A DNA stretch of 64,000 bases from Clostridia bacterium (GTDB lineage: Bacteria; Bacillota; Clostridia; Lachnospirales; Lachnospiraceae): positions 62,001 to 126,000 of the forward strand of contig CAJTEN010000001.1 in the NCBI GenBank assembly GCA_910575245.1, given 5' to 3'. Shown piece after piece: positions 50,467-58,769 of this stretch (its first letter is position 1; every line of letters begins with the position of its first letter). The translations under genes and the position numbers were made by a program. The notes below the pieces were generated by a model. The model ran no database searches. It saw only the letters and a list, made by a program, of their open reading frames with translations, and was not told where the DNA came from.

Positions 50467-50877
50467 TCACTCCGGCAGGGACTCGCGTTCTCCGTCCAGT
50501 ACCTCCACAGGGGGAGGGGCGGATTCTGCGGTCTCAGGGTCATTTGGAAAATCGGCGGGGCTTTCCTTTGGAAAGCGGCCGGGAAGAAATCCAAAGTTGG
50601 ACAGATAGATCTTTAAGACCTTCGCCTTTTCCTTCCCATGGCTTGAGGTACAGTCCACCAGCCGCTGTGTGCCGGTGATCCATAACCGGCTTTCCTTCTT
50701 TACACCAAGCTGCATCAGGCGGGATACCTCATCATCCCATGCCCAGACCTGGTAATACTGGAACTGCCCCTTGCCGGTCTGCTCGGTAAAACCGAAACAG
50801 ACATAGGTGGAATCTCTCTGGCTCTTTTGGGGAACCAGGTCATTCTCCACACGTCCAAATGCAAAAATCTGTGCCAT
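50467..50877 (-). CDS. SSB-like OB-fold protein
   Basis: A 136-residue protein, ATG 50877 with AAAGGAG. The N-terminal 100 residues read like an OB fold (FAFGRVENDLVPQ, VCFGFTEQTGKGQFQYYQVW, and WITGTQRLVDC), then a flexible acidic linker rich in Pro and Glu. The tail is LDGERESLPE. It lacks the usual SSB DDDIPF tip, but the tail is shared with the protein at 47533. Binding of ssDNA during replication or transfer of the element is the likely role. Confidence 0.7.
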   Translation of the reverse strand: MAQIFAFGRVENDLVPQKSQRDSTYVCFGFTEQTGKGQFQYYQVWAWDDEVSRLMQLGVKKESRLWITGTQRLVDCTSSHGKEKAKVLKIYLSNFGFLPGRFPKESPADFPNDPETAESAPPPVEVLDGERESLPE

Positions 50878-50910
50878 AACACTCCTTTCTGCCACTGGCC
50901 TTGTTATCTA

Positions 50911-50972
50911 TAAAAAAAGTGCCAGCAGGAATCCGGCCCATATGGGCGCAGCAATGCCACTGACACTTATAT
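50911..50972 (-). terminator. Structured terminator in the leader of the SSB-like gene
   Basis: On the minus strand AAGTGTCAGTGGCA pairs imperfectly with TGCTGGCACTT, enclosing a GCCCATATGGGC palindrome, then TTTTTTT at 50917-50911. It precedes the ribosome site of the SSB-like gene by only about 20 bp, so it can act as an attenuator. Confidence 0.6.
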
Positions 50973-51066
50973 ACAAACTTAACAGCGTGTGCAATGCGAC
51001 TGTCTCATCGCTATACAGACAAAACCGTCTGCAATCCTGCAAGGATACGCACAAAAATCAATTACA
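50973..51066 (-). ncRNA. Candidate leader or small RNA
   Basis: Between a near-consensus promoter (51100-51072) and the terminator at 50911 lies about 95 nt, predicted to fold into short hairpins (ATCCTTGCAGGAT; CAGAC-GTCTG; GCGA-TCGC). No open frame is seen. Either a regulated leader for the SSB-like gene or a free small RNA. Confidence 0.4.
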
Positions 51067-51071
51067 AGGTA

Positions 51072-51100
51072 AGTATAACACCATATATTGTGTCTGTCAA
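51072..51100 (-). promoter_or_regulatory. Near-consensus sigma-A promoter
   Basis: On the minus strand TTGACA (51100-51095), 17-bp spacer, TATACT (51077-51072). This is the best promoter in the right half of the window and probably drives the SSB-like/DUF932-like operon. Confidence 0.8.
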
Positions 51101-51211
51101 GTTTACATATACTATATATAGATATTTAAAGCGGCGAAATACAATATTTTGTAGTTGGAAGCCATGCAAATATGTAAAGGTTCCTATATATAAACAGGAA
51201 TCAAGACCCTG

Positions 51212-51700
51212 TTATTCTGCAGAATCTGATTTTTTTGTTTCCAGCCTGTTGTCCGGCAGGCCGGAATCGTAGCCTAAAAACAGATCCGTGGAGAGGGAGG
51301 CGTTCAGATATTCACTGCCCAGGGAAGGGCGGGAGGCTTTCCGGAAATAGAAGCAGTAAACTCTGTCCGGTTTTATTTTTATCTGTCTCCCCAAAAGTAA
51401 GATAACAGCAGCTCCCCGGCTGTCTGTAAGCTCTATTTTTTGATACCTGCGTAACGGCTGTGAGGAAACGGCTGTGCAGATGCCCGTGATGGTCTCATAG
51501 TCCCCACGCAGGATCACGATCAGGAGCCCCATGCTACGTAGCAGGCAGCAGAAGAAGATAATGCCGCTCAAAACCAGCAGGAGCCGGTCGCGGGAAATAA
51601 AAAATGCAGCGGCAGCCATCAGGAGGATGGCGGTTCCTGTAAGCAGGAAAAGAAAAACTTTCAGCCGGAGGGTAAAAGGAGAGTTCAACCATTGTTCCAT
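51212..51700 (-). CDS. Hypothetical membrane protein
   Basis: A 162-residue protein with two transmembrane helices (residues about 12-33 and 40-64) and a cytoplasmic tail with beta strands. Start ATG 51700 is chosen over ATG 51709, which is only 1 bp from the ribosome site AAAGGA. It ends in a Ser/Glu-rich tail. Family unknown. Adjacent to the 231-residue gene, whose stop lies 6 bp upstream of this start. Confidence 0.55.
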   Translation of the reverse strand: MEQWLNSPFTLRLKVFLFLLTGTAILLMAAAAFFISRDRLLLVLSGIIFFCCLLRSMGLLIVILRGDYETITGICTAVSSQPLRRYQKIELTDSRGAAVILLLGRQIKIKPDRVYCFYFRKASRPSLGSEYLNASLSTDLFLGYDSGLPDNRLETKKSDSAE

Positions 51701-51705
51701 AAGTA

Positions 51706-52401
51706 TCATATCCTTTCAAAAATAATCTGCTGGCGCAGGTACAGGTTCGCAACTGCAAGCGTGACCGCCTGGCTTTTAGCGGAAAGCCGCATCAGGCAGC
51801 TGATGTTGTCGCTGGTGGTATCCGGATCGTCATAAAGGCCGTCCAGTATGCTCTCTTCCGTGGGGAAAGAACGGATATCCTTTTCCATGCACCGGATCAG
51901 TTCTGCTGTGGAGAGCAGTGCCTGTCTGGCAAGGGCCATGACCTGTTTTTCGTTTTCGGTACGCTGGTCCCGGCGGAACAGTCGGCCGGCAGCAGAAAAC
52001 GGCACATGGTTCACAAAGACCAGCTTCAAAAATGACAATATCCTTAGAAGGCGGGAGCCATCTGTGGGAATGATGTACATGGAAGAGAGCAGGTCATAAA
52101 GGGCATCATATTCGGTTTCCCCTTTGCCGCAGACCAGCAGGCCCCGTGTCAGCAGCCGCTCCACGCACTCCCGCCAGGGACGGTCTACCACATCCTCCTG
52201 CCCCGGAAAAGTCTTTGCATAGAGCAGACCGATCTCCTCCATGCGGACGATCCGCCAGTTCAGGCAGCTCCAGATGACCATTTCCTGGACATCAACCATG
52301 TATTCCTTTCCCCCAAGAACAATGACGGGGCAGTAGCGCCGGCAGCCGTTGGTCCTGCGCTCAAAGCGTCCGACAGCCGTGTAAAGTGTTTTTAATGCCA
52401 T
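51706..52401 (-). CDS. Hypothetical protein
   Basis: A 231-residue soluble protein, ATG 52401 with AGGAGG 8 bp upstream; a longer frame upstream has no ribosome site and enters the sigma-factor gene. It has a beta-rich N-terminus (YCPVIVLGGKEYMVDVQEM) and helical C-terminal part with SSMYIIPTDGSRLLRIL and LTLAVANLYLRQQII. I do not recognise a family. Part of the minus-strand operon with the sigma factor. Confidence 0.55.
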   Translation of the reverse strand: MALKTLYTAVGRFERRTNGCRRYCPVIVLGGKEYMVDVQEMVIWSCLNWRIVRMEEIGLLYAKTFPGQEDVVDRPWRECVERLLTRGLLVCGKGETEYDALYDLLSSMYIIPTDGSRLLRILSFLKLVFVNHVPFSAAGRLFRRDQRTENEKQVMALARQALLSTAELIRCMEKDIRSFPTEESILDGLYDDPDTTSDNISCLMRLSAKSQAVTLAVANLYLRQQIIFERI

Positions 52402-52457
52402 AAAAAATCCTCCTGTGTTTTTATTCCGGTTAGGTAGGAGACTGCCTGGGGCGGCAG

Positions 52458-53036
52458 TCATAAAAGCCCTGACAGAAACAGCCTGTCTTTCCGAAGCTTC
52501 TGGGCGGCGCGGGAGATCCATGCGCCTACATGGGGAGGCGGCACATGATACAGACCGGCAATGTCGGAAATGCTCATGCCTTTCAGCTTCAGCTCCAGGG
52601 CTTTGACGCCGAGCTTTGCCACACCCTGATATTTCTTTTCGGCCCATGCGAGAAGGTCAAGGGTTTCTATCATATTTAACTGTGCGTGAAAGTCATCCGG
52701 CTGTGCTACAGGCTCCCCGTCAGCGAGCAGTTCCCCATGCAGGCCCACAGCCAGGTATGTAATGCGGCGCTGTTTCAGGCACATCTGCCGGCAGTAGGAG
52801 AGCAGGCCATTACGCACGATCTTTTTGGCATAGGTGGGGAACTGGGAACATGCGGGATCATAGGTGGCTGCCGCATGGCACAGCCAGATGCAGCCTTCCT
52901 GATACAGATCCTCATATCCGAATCCGTAAATGGTTTCATTGACATGGATGCTCTCCATGATGACCCAGTAGACAAGGGAAAGGTTTTTCTCCACCAGCGC
53001 CTGCTGTTCTTTCGTTAAAGGATTGTTTCGCTTCAT
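52458..53036 (-). CDS. Sigma-70-family sigma factor #2
   Basis: A 192-residue protein. Region 2: LVEKNLSLVYWVIMES, YEDLYQEGCIWLCHAAATYDP and FPTYAKKIVRNGLLSYCR, typical of sigma2 including the -10 contact helix. Region 4-like C-terminus: LKLKGMSISDIAGLYHVPPPHVGAWISRAAQKLR. ATG 53036 with AAAGGAGG. It is more like a full sigma than the factors at 37886 and 46889. It may control the pilus operon or its own cluster; promoters are not known. Confidence 0.82.
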   Translation of the reverse strand: MKRNNPLTKEQQALVEKNLSLVYWVIMESIHVNETIYGFGYEDLYQEGCIWLCHAAATYDPACSQFPTYAKKIVRNGLLSYCRQMCLKQRRITYLAVGLHGELLADGEPVAQPDDFHAQLNMIETLDLLAWAEKKYQGVAKLGVKALELKLKGMSISDIAGLYHVPPPHVGAWISRAAQKLRKDRLFLSGLL

Positions 53037-53051
53037 AAATACCGCCTCCTT

Positions 53052-53468
53052 TCATGCCGCCATGCCGCTGTCCGGGTCTGCGGGGGAGCGGCACAGGGTA
53101 ATAACCCGTTCACACATCTCTTCTGAAAACATGCCGATATGGGCCTGGCTTTCATCAAGCCCCAGTTTTGCCTGGAGCCATACGTAGACCGCCCATTTGT
53201 CCATATGCCGTTCTATCCGCAGCTTTTCTAACGCCCGGTGTGCCAGGATACGCTTGCGCCGCAGCCTGCGGTCTGCCATGGTTCCCATGGGTTTCCGGTC
53301 CTTTTTATGGGCGCTTACATAGGCGTCACAGGCGGGCCAGCGGGAGCAGACATACAGATAGCTTTTCCGGTCAATGGTATCCGCCCCGTAGACGGTGCTG
53401 GCAGGCCGGCAGATGGCCGGAGAGCCGCAGTAAGGACATTTCAGGTTATATTTTTTCATGGTTTTCAT
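53052..53468 (-). CDS. DUF3268-like zinc-finger protein
   Basis: A 138-residue protein, ATG 53468 with GGAGG 6 bp upstream. Begins with CPYCGSPAICR, then SYLYVCSRWPACDAYVSAH and PMGTMADRRLRRKR, which I recall from DUF3268 zinc-finger proteins of phages and elements. Two CxxC/CxxxxxC clusters bind zinc. Probably nucleic-acid binding; unknown target. Stop is 15 bp before the sigma factor start. Confidence 0.65.
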   Translation of the reverse strand: MKTMKKYNLKCPYCGSPAICRPASTVYGADTIDRKSYLYVCSRWPACDAYVSAHKKDRKPMGTMADRRLRRKRILAHRALEKLRIERHMDKWAVYVWLQAKLGLDESQAHIGMFSEEMCERVITLCRSPADPDSGMAA

Positions 53469-53524
53469 TTGCCACCTCCGTTCCTGCCATTTATGGCAGA
53501 TTTGATTTCTTTCATTTTCCTTTT

Positions 53525-53881
53525 TCAGAAGCAATGGTATTTATCAGAGGCCCGACATAGTTCCATGAGCGGGCAGCCTGTGGAAGATACGGTGTGCCAC
53601 TCGATATACAGGCCGTATACGCTCTCAAAGGTTCGTTTACCTATCACAGCCTGACAGCTTTCCGGTTCGATAGATTCCCCGGACAGCTGCTGTAAGACTT
53701 TCGCAGGCATAAGGATCGGAGAGCCGTCTGCATCCACAGCCATCAGGAATCCTTCACAGGGGGGAGACTGGCCGTGAGGGCAGACAGTATGGTTGCATTT
53801 GATAAACAGGGCGTTGTGCCAACAGCCGCGTACTGCTTTTAAAAAAGGATAAATAGTACACTTTTTTTGATTCAATTTCAT
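53525..53881 (-). CDS. Hypothetical Cys/His-rich protein
   Basis: A 118-residue protein with several cysteines (CWHN, CNHTVCPHG, CEGF) and histidines, perhaps metal-binding. Ribosome site GGAGG is close to ATG 53881 (3 bp), while TTG 53875 has 9 bp, so the start is uncertain. Family unknown. First gene of the long minus-strand operon; upstream is the intergenic region with the pilus operon terminator. Confidence 0.5.
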   Translation of the reverse strand: MKLNQKKCTIYPFLKAVRGCWHNALFIKCNHTVCPHGQSPPCEGFLMAVDADGSPILMPAKVLQQLSGESIEPESCQAVIGKRTFESVYGLYIEWHTVSSTGCPLMELCRASDKYHCF

Positions 53882-54059
53882 TCACCTCCTGCACACATGA
53901 ATCATTTGAATTGAAAATCATCTGTAATGAAGGTGTAGATATCTGCTCACTTTCATTACCCACCTTTTGAAATCCCTAAATGGCCAATTTGAACTAAAAA
54001 ATTCTTAAATTTTTATAAAGTTCAATCAGTTCTTTCAAAAATCCCTTATAAAAATAAAA

Positions 54060-54098
54060 AAGGAGGGCCAGACGCAAAATTCTGCGGCCTGGCCCCGA
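54060..54098 (-). terminator. Terminator of the Tad pilus operon
   Basis: On the minus strand GGGCCAG and CTGGCCC with inner GCA/TGC form the stem at about 54065-54096, followed by TCCTTTTTTATTTTT. It lies 20 bp after the stop of the 73-residue pilin-like gene. Confidence 0.8.
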
Positions 54099-54117
54099 AA
54101 GTTTTTATTCCGTTGTA

Positions 54118-54339
54118 TTATCCGAACAGTCCTTCAATCTCCCGCGTGATCCTGGGGATGACCGTATCATTGAAGATCAGGGTAAGCGCCGCCAGGAGCA
54201 GAGCGCCCAGCACTACTGCAATGATAATCTTCACGGCATCCGAGATATAGAAATCCCCACGCTGATTGGAGACTGCCATCCGGGCACGGATGATGAAATG
54301 GTTTGCTTTGTTACGGATACAGGTTGTGATTTTTCTCAT
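54118..54339 (-). CDS. Small pilin-like membrane protein (DUF6133-like)
   Basis: A 73-residue protein: short basic cytoplasmic start (RKITTCIRNKAN), a middle GDFYISDAVKIIIAVVLGALLLAALTLIF with one hydrophobic helix, and an external tail ending EIEGLFG. A single hydrophobic helix at residues 38-60 after a DxxK pattern is the form of the small Flp-like subunits beside Tad genes and of DUF6133 proteins. A Flp-type processing site (G|xxxxE) is not obvious, so pilin status is an inference from location. ATG 54339 with AGGAGG. Confidence 0.6.
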   Translation of the reverse strand: MRKITTCIRNKANHFIIRARMAVSNQRGDFYISDAVKIIIAVVLGALLLAALTLIFNDTVIPRITREIEGLFG

Positions 54340-54348
54340 GGAAACCTC

Positions 54349-54654
54349 CTATTTTTTATGTATGGTTACAGGGATACAATACCGGCTTTTTAAGGCCGCC
54401 TGATTGGTCTTTTCCGTCTGTCTTTTCTGCCCTTTGGCCTGTCCGGATAGAGCGCAGGTTTTTGGCGGAGCAGCCGGCGGAACCGCTGTTTTTCTGCTTC
54501 TGCCGCAGAGGGCAGGGGATGTTTTCTGTGTCTGTTCATGGGCAACTCCTGTCTGTATTCTTTCTGCCGTGGAAGGACGGCGTTGTCTATGGACTGCTGT
54601 AAAATGCTGCGCTAAGGAAAACTGCTGGGGTACAAGTGACCGCCTCCTTTCCAT
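54349..54654 (-). CDS. Doubtful basic protein between pilin-like and TadC genes
   Basis: A frame of about 101 codons, rich in Arg, Lys, Pro and Gln, starting MERRRSLVPQQFSL. The strongest Shine-Dalgarno-like stretch (AAAGGAGG) lies within codons 2-5 and has no good start after it in this frame. Could be a real small cytoplasmic protein or non-coding. It fills a 330-bp gap in an otherwise tightly packed operon, which mildly favours coding. Confidence 0.3.
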   Translation of the reverse strand: MERRRSLVPQQFSLAQHFTAVHRQRRPSTAERIQTGVAHEQTQKTSPALCGRSRKTAVPPAAPPKTCALSGQAKGQKRQTEKTNQAALKSRYCIPVTIHKK

Positions 54655-54670
54655 AAAAACCGGTCTGCGT

Positions 54671-55549
54671 TTATCCAAAGAATGCGCCAAGGGAGCTTAG
54701 AACTTCCGTACAGAGGACTACCAGGTAGATGATCATGATACAGATCAGCATCATCATAGAGTACCGCTGGATTTTTTTCGGCCGTTTGGCTGCTTCTTTT
54801 TTCAGGTTGTTCTGTTCAATCTGCCTCATGTCGAAACAGATCATTTTGAAGTACATACGCTGGTCATCCCCACGCAGAACGCCGACCAGACCCCGCACCA
54901 CATCCGAGAGCATAGGACTCCCGATACGGGTTTCAAAGCGGATGAGGGCATTTTCGTAATTGCCGGTCTTCATGTCTGCTATGGTCTGGTCCAGTTCAGC
55001 GCCAAAATCCCGGCCAGCTACTCTGCGGTAGGAAGTCAGTATTTTCAGCACATCCCGGTCGTTTTCCAGATTTTGTCCAATGGTCAGGGCAAAGCGGGGG
55101 ATTTCCGCTTCAATGAGCCTGCGCCGCTTTTTTACAAAATCAAATGCCGCATAATAGGTAGAAAACCATAATGCTACGGCCGTTCCGATCAGAACTGGTA
55201 CAAAAAGTGGTATCAGGAACGCCAGAGGGATGGCACTAAGCCCGACAGCTCCGGCGGTTACCCATGCCCTGGCTGTGTAAACTTCCGGGGTCAGCTCCAG
55301 TCCGGCAATGTTGAGCGCTGCCTGCAGTTTATTTCTTTTTAACTTGTCCAGCCGCAGGTAAGGGGCGAACAGTCCGGCGATTTTCGTGATATACACATCC
55401 AGGAGCTGTTCCTTTTTCGTTCCCTGCTGTTTCCGGGCCAGCATCATCATTTTAGATGTTTTGCTGGTAGGAATGTCCGCGAAGGCTGTGGACAGATTGT
55501 AGACTGCGAAGCCAAAAAAGATGATAGCGATCAGTGCTAACAGTGTCAT
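54671..55549 (-). CDS. tadC: TadC-type inner-membrane platform protein
   Basis: A 292-residue protein of the type II secretion F (GspF/TadC) family: initial helix (LLALIAIIFFGFAVYNLST), pair of helices near 95-130 (GLSAIPLAFLIPLFVPVLIG), cytoplasmic domain with ENDRDVLKILTSYRRVAGRD, and a final helix SMMMLICIMIIYLVVL. ATG 55549 with GGAGG. It overlaps the TadB gene by 4 bp (ATGA). With TadB it forms the membrane base of the Tad pilus machine. Confidence 0.88.
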   Translation of the reverse strand: MTLLALIAIIFFGFAVYNLSTAFADIPTSKTSKMMMLARKQQGTKKEQLLDVYITKIAGLFAPYLRLDKLKRNKLQAALNIAGLELTPEVYTARAWVTAGAVGLSAIPLAFLIPLFVPVLIGTAVALWFSTYYAAFDFVKKRRRLIEAEIPRFALTIGQNLENDRDVLKILTSYRRVAGRDFGAELDQTIADMKTGNYENALIRFETRIGSPMLSDVVRGLVGVLRGDDQRMYFKMICFDMRQIEQNNLKKEAAKRPKKIQRYSMMMLICIMIIYLVVLCTEVLSSLGAFFG

Positions 55550-56478
55550 GTGCCGTCACCTCCATACTCAATGGGCTTGCTGAGTTTCATGATCTGCGTC
55601 AGTGCAAACAGAATAATGGCTGCACAGATCGCCAGAGCAATCTTGCCCGGTGTAGTGTAGATCAGGGTATGAAACCAGTCCTTGTTGAGGAAATACAACA
55701 GAGGGACGTTGGCAATGACCAGAAACATCATGGTAATGGCCTCCCGCCTGGGTCCCTGCATCATGGCCTCCAGCTCCGACTGCACCACACGGACATCGGA
55801 AAATTTCTGCACGATGGTCGGCAGCGTATTTTTCATGGAACGGTCCGACTGGCACTGGATCAGGATATTGGCCCATTCGTGAAAGACCCGGTTGGGGATC
55901 TTCATTTTCAGGGAATTGATAGCACTGGTCATATTGGCGTTGATCAGTTCGCTTTCATATACAAATGCCTCAAAGTTCGCCTTGATGGGCTCATTGATAT
56001 AAGGCAGGTTCTCCCTTACGGAGCGGAGCAGATCCTCCGTCCGCAGGTAGGAAGTGGTGACGATGGAGATAGCCGTTTCCAATTCCTCGTTCAGGTGTTT
56101 TTTATAGCTGGCCGCCGTACTGCGGAGATACCACATGGGCAGGAGAGAGAAACCGATGCCCAGGATAGGAACCAGATATACGTTGCCTATCAGAAGTGCA
56201 AGGACTGCTCCCACCGCAAAAAGAATCAGGGTCAGCCGGGTAACTGCCTCATAGCGGTCGGCCCGTCCGGTATCCTTTAAGATCTGTTTGATCTCATAAT
56301 CCTGATTAAAAAATCCTTTTGCAGGCGTTCCCATCAGTACGTTCAGCTCATCTGAGAGGGTTGCCGTCTTCCTTCCTGTATTGAAAATAACATCCGTAAA
56401 ATCCCGTGGGCGTACTTCAAAGAGCGCAAGGAATCCGGCACTCAGCAGCGTAAAACAAATAAGATAGATCCAGTGCAA
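55546..56478 (-). CDS. tadB: TadB-type inner-membrane platform protein
   Basis: A 310-residue GspF/TadB-family protein: N-terminal helix IYLICFTLLSAGFLALF, two helices near 95-130 (LTLILFAVGAVLALLIGNVYLV and ILGIGFSLLPMWYL), cytoplasmic domain with LNEELETAISIVTTSYLRTED and a final helix pair. Start is TTG 56478 with GGGAGG 8 bp upstream, lying inside the end of the tadA gene, so it is coupled to it. Confidence 0.88.
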   Translation of the reverse strand: MHWIYLICFTLLSAGFLALFEVRPRDFTDVIFNTGRKTATLSDELNVLMGTPAKGFFNQDYEIKQILKDTGRADRYEAVTRLTLILFAVGAVLALLIGNVYLVPILGIGFSLLPMWYLRSTAASYKKHLNEELETAISIVTTSYLRTEDLLRSVRENLPYINEPIKANFEAFVYESELINANMTSAINSLKMKIPNRVFHEWANILIQCQSDRSMKNTLPTIVQKFSDVRVVQSELEAMMQGPRREAITMMFLVIANVPLLYFLNKDWFHTLIYTTPGKIALAICAAIILFALTQIMKLSKPIEYGGDGT

Positions 56479-57894
56479 TTATTTCACCTCCCTTCCGGAT
56501 GGCTTTTTTCGGGGTGTTTCTTTCGCAGACATTCCGCCGTCTGAGAATTCCTGCAGTTCTTTGTAGGAAATCCCATTATCTAAAAGCCGTTTTTTTAATG
56601 TTTCTGACATGGTTTCCATCTTGCGGTGGTGGCCTACTACGTGGGCGCTTCCATGTTCATCCGTTACGTTATCCACTACTTCGTATTTATAGAGGGAACG
56701 GTACAGCAGTTTCCCATCCAGGTAATCTTCCCCCTCGATGATTTCCATGATCTTCCGGGAACGGTCTTCCAGCTGCTTGGTAAACACTACCACCGGGTAG
56801 GCTTCCACCATGATCTGCATCAGGATGGAATCGTCCATGTTATACTTCCGTTTGGCAAGAGTCATCATACGGCGGTAGGTACTCTCACAGGAGTTGGAGT
56901 GGATGGTGGTGCAGACCGTATGGCCGGTACGGGAGCTTTCGGCTGCCGACAGGCTTTCCGCTGCTGACCGCATTTCCCCTACGCCGATCACATCCGGATG
57001 CTTTCGCAGTACCCGTTCCAGAAGGAAATCCTGGTTGATGTTCATGGAAGGGTTCTCATGGGGCCTTGTGAGCAGATGCACCACGGAGTTTAAAATATTT
57101 CCCTCATCATCCCGTTTTACCAGGTCAAACTCCCGGCTGCCTTCCTCTATGGTGATAAGGCGGCGGTTGTTTGGGACGTTGGATAAGAGCCATGCCATGA
57201 TGGTCGTCTTTCCGGAACCGGTGGAACCGGCAATGCACACGGAAACCCCATAGCGGATGCAGGAGGTCAGGAAATGGAGCATCTCCGGCGTGGCGCTCCC
57301 GGAATCCAGGAGCTTTTCCTCTGAGACCGTATTCTGGTTGACGATACGGATGGAGGCATTGATCCCCACCTCTGAATCCACGATGGGCGTTTTATCCACA
57401 GAGATACGGATATTTTTATCAAGGAAACCGATGACCGATGGCATGGTATCGTCAATGACCATGCCGCAGGCGTTCAGCATACGCCGCACAACATCAATGG
57501 AATGCTGAGGGGAAGAAAATTTATCAGGGATCTTGATGCTGCGCCCGCTGTTCATGATGACCTCGATGTCGTTATATGCGTTGATGTTCACCTCTTCCAC
57601 GCCGGGCTGGTAGATCCATTTCTTCAGGAAGGAGTAGCCGGCCATGTCTTCATAAAGCCTGGCGCAGAGCTGCTCTGTAGTAAGTCCCTTGACAGCGTAC
57701 TTGCGCTTGACCAGATACTGTACCATCAGCTCTTTTAGTACGGTGACGGCACGCTCTGAATCATTTTCTCCGGCGCCGGCTATGGTGGAAGCATGGTTTT
57801 CGGAAAAGTAGCGCTGTACATCCTCCAGTACCTGCTCATAGGTCAGGGCACCGTTTTCCGTGGGGGCAAAGAAAATATCATTTAAGTTATTCAT
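56479..57894 (-). CDS. tadA: TadA/CpaF-type secretion ATPase
   Basis: A 471-residue ATPase of the type II/IV secretion family: N-terminal domain with AYNDIEVIMNSG, Walker A GSTGSGKTT near residue 223, the Asp box region with TIEEGSREFD, Walker B PDVIGVGEMR, and a His box TTIHSNS. It powers pilus assembly. ATG 57894 is chosen with GGGAGG 9 bp upstream over GTG 57897. It overlaps the end of the CpaE gene by 8 bp. Length is within the CpaF range (450-500). Confidence 0.93.
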   Translation of the reverse strand: MNNLNDIFFAPTENGALTYEQVLEDVQRYFSENHASTIAGAGENDSERAVTVLKELMVQYLVKRKYAVKGLTTEQLCARLYEDMAGYSFLKKWIYQPGVEEVNINAYNDIEVIMNSGRSIKIPDKFSSPQHSIDVVRRMLNACGMVIDDTMPSVIGFLDKNIRISVDKTPIVDSEVGINASIRIVNQNTVSEEKLLDSGSATPEMLHFLTSCIRYGVSVCIAGSTGSGKTTIMAWLLSNVPNNRRLITIEEGSREFDLVKRDDEGNILNSVVHLLTRPHENPSMNINQDFLLERVLRKHPDVIGVGEMRSAAESLSAAESSRTGHTVCTTIHSNSCESTYRRMMTLAKRKYNMDDSILMQIMVEAYPVVVFTKQLEDRSRKIMEIIEGEDYLDGKLLYRSLYKYEVVDNVTDEHGSAHVVGHHRKMETMSETLKKRLLDNGISYKELQEFSDGGMSAKETPRKKPSGREVK

Positions 57895-58741
57895 CACTGT
57901 CTACCTCCCTGTATCCATCTTCCCAGTCCTGTTCATCTTCCTCCTCTCCGTATTCACTGTCTTCATATTCCGCCTCATAAGCTTCCTCTTCCTGACGCTC
58001 TACAGCTTCCATCTGCTCCAGGGCATCCAGGACCTTATTTAAGGATGCAGTATATTTGGAGTTGCAGTATTTGATGGCCTGGAACATGCCCCCTTCGGTG
58101 GCACAGCGGTCAATCTCCTTCCCATAAGGCAGCAGGCCGTCAAACCCGCCGATGATATATCCCATTTCATCAAAGGCGTGGAAAGGGCGGGCCATGCCTG
58201 CAAAGGTCATGTGCTCATGGTAGTGGAAACGCCCGTCCGCCAGCAGAGGCTTGTGGGCCTTCAGGTAATTGATGCCCTTCAGATCCGGAGTCACAATACG
58301 AAGTACCAGATCCCCGGATTCAATGGCGGCTGGCGTGAATACGTTGGTCATAGCAGAACCACAGTCCAGGATGACATAATCCACCAGCCTTTTTGCAGAG
58401 GAAATAAGCTGTAAAACCATCTGGTAATCTGTTTCCGGATAGCTTAACGGGTTCTCTCCGGCACAGTATCCCATAAGGCCGATATAGGGATAATTTTTTA
58501 GCACCGTTACATGGCTGGCTACCAGAGACGTATCGATCTCCACGCTGGTCAGCACCTGGCCGATGGAAACGGCAGTGGTGGTGATCTGCTCCGGGAGCCA
58601 GACCGGGAGCATGGGGATGCCAGGCTCCCCGCTTATGATGATGGCCTTTCGTTTGTCACGGGTCAGCGCTTTGGCAAGGATACAGCAGAACATGGATTTG
58701 CCGCTGCCAGGGCTGCCCCAGACCGTGATTATTTTGGACAT
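57887..58741 (-). CDS. CpaE/TadZ-like ParA-family ATPase
   Basis: A 284-residue protein starting MSKIITVWGSPGSGKS, the deviant Walker A of ParA/MinD proteins at residues 8-17. Further ParA-like motifs: VDYVILDCGSAMTN and RIVTPDLKGINYL. A very acidic tail (about 40 residues of Glu/Asp) ends the protein. TadZ/CpaE localises the pilus machine. The start ATG 58741 is chosen with GGAGG 10 bp upstream; an ATG 9 bp earlier is 1 bp from that site. Receiver-like domain of CpaE is absent, so the short TadZ form is the better comparison. Confidence 0.82.
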   Translation of the reverse strand: MSKIITVWGSPGSGKSMFCCILAKALTRDKRKAIIISGEPGIPMLPVWLPEQITTTAVSIGQVLTSVEIDTSLVASHVTVLKNYPYIGLMGYCAGENPLSYPETDYQMVLQLISSAKRLVDYVILDCGSAMTNVFTPAAIESGDLVLRIVTPDLKGINYLKAHKPLLADGRFHYHEHMTFAGMARPFHAFDEMGYIIGGFDGLLPYGKEIDRCATEGGMFQAIKYCNSKYTASLNKVLDALEQMEAVERQEEEAYEAEYEDSEYGEEEDEQDWEDGYREVDSDE

Positions 58742-58769
58742 GGAAACCATTCCTCCTTTCTGCCTGCGG

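Noticed and set aside
54349..54690. The full-length frame starting at 54690
   Set aside because: Its first twelve codons overlap the end of tadC and have no ribosome site; only the shorter start at 54654 is listed, with low confidence.
55534..56280. Plus-strand frame of about 248 codons
   Set aside because: Fully antisense to tadB, no ribosome site, no recognisable domain.
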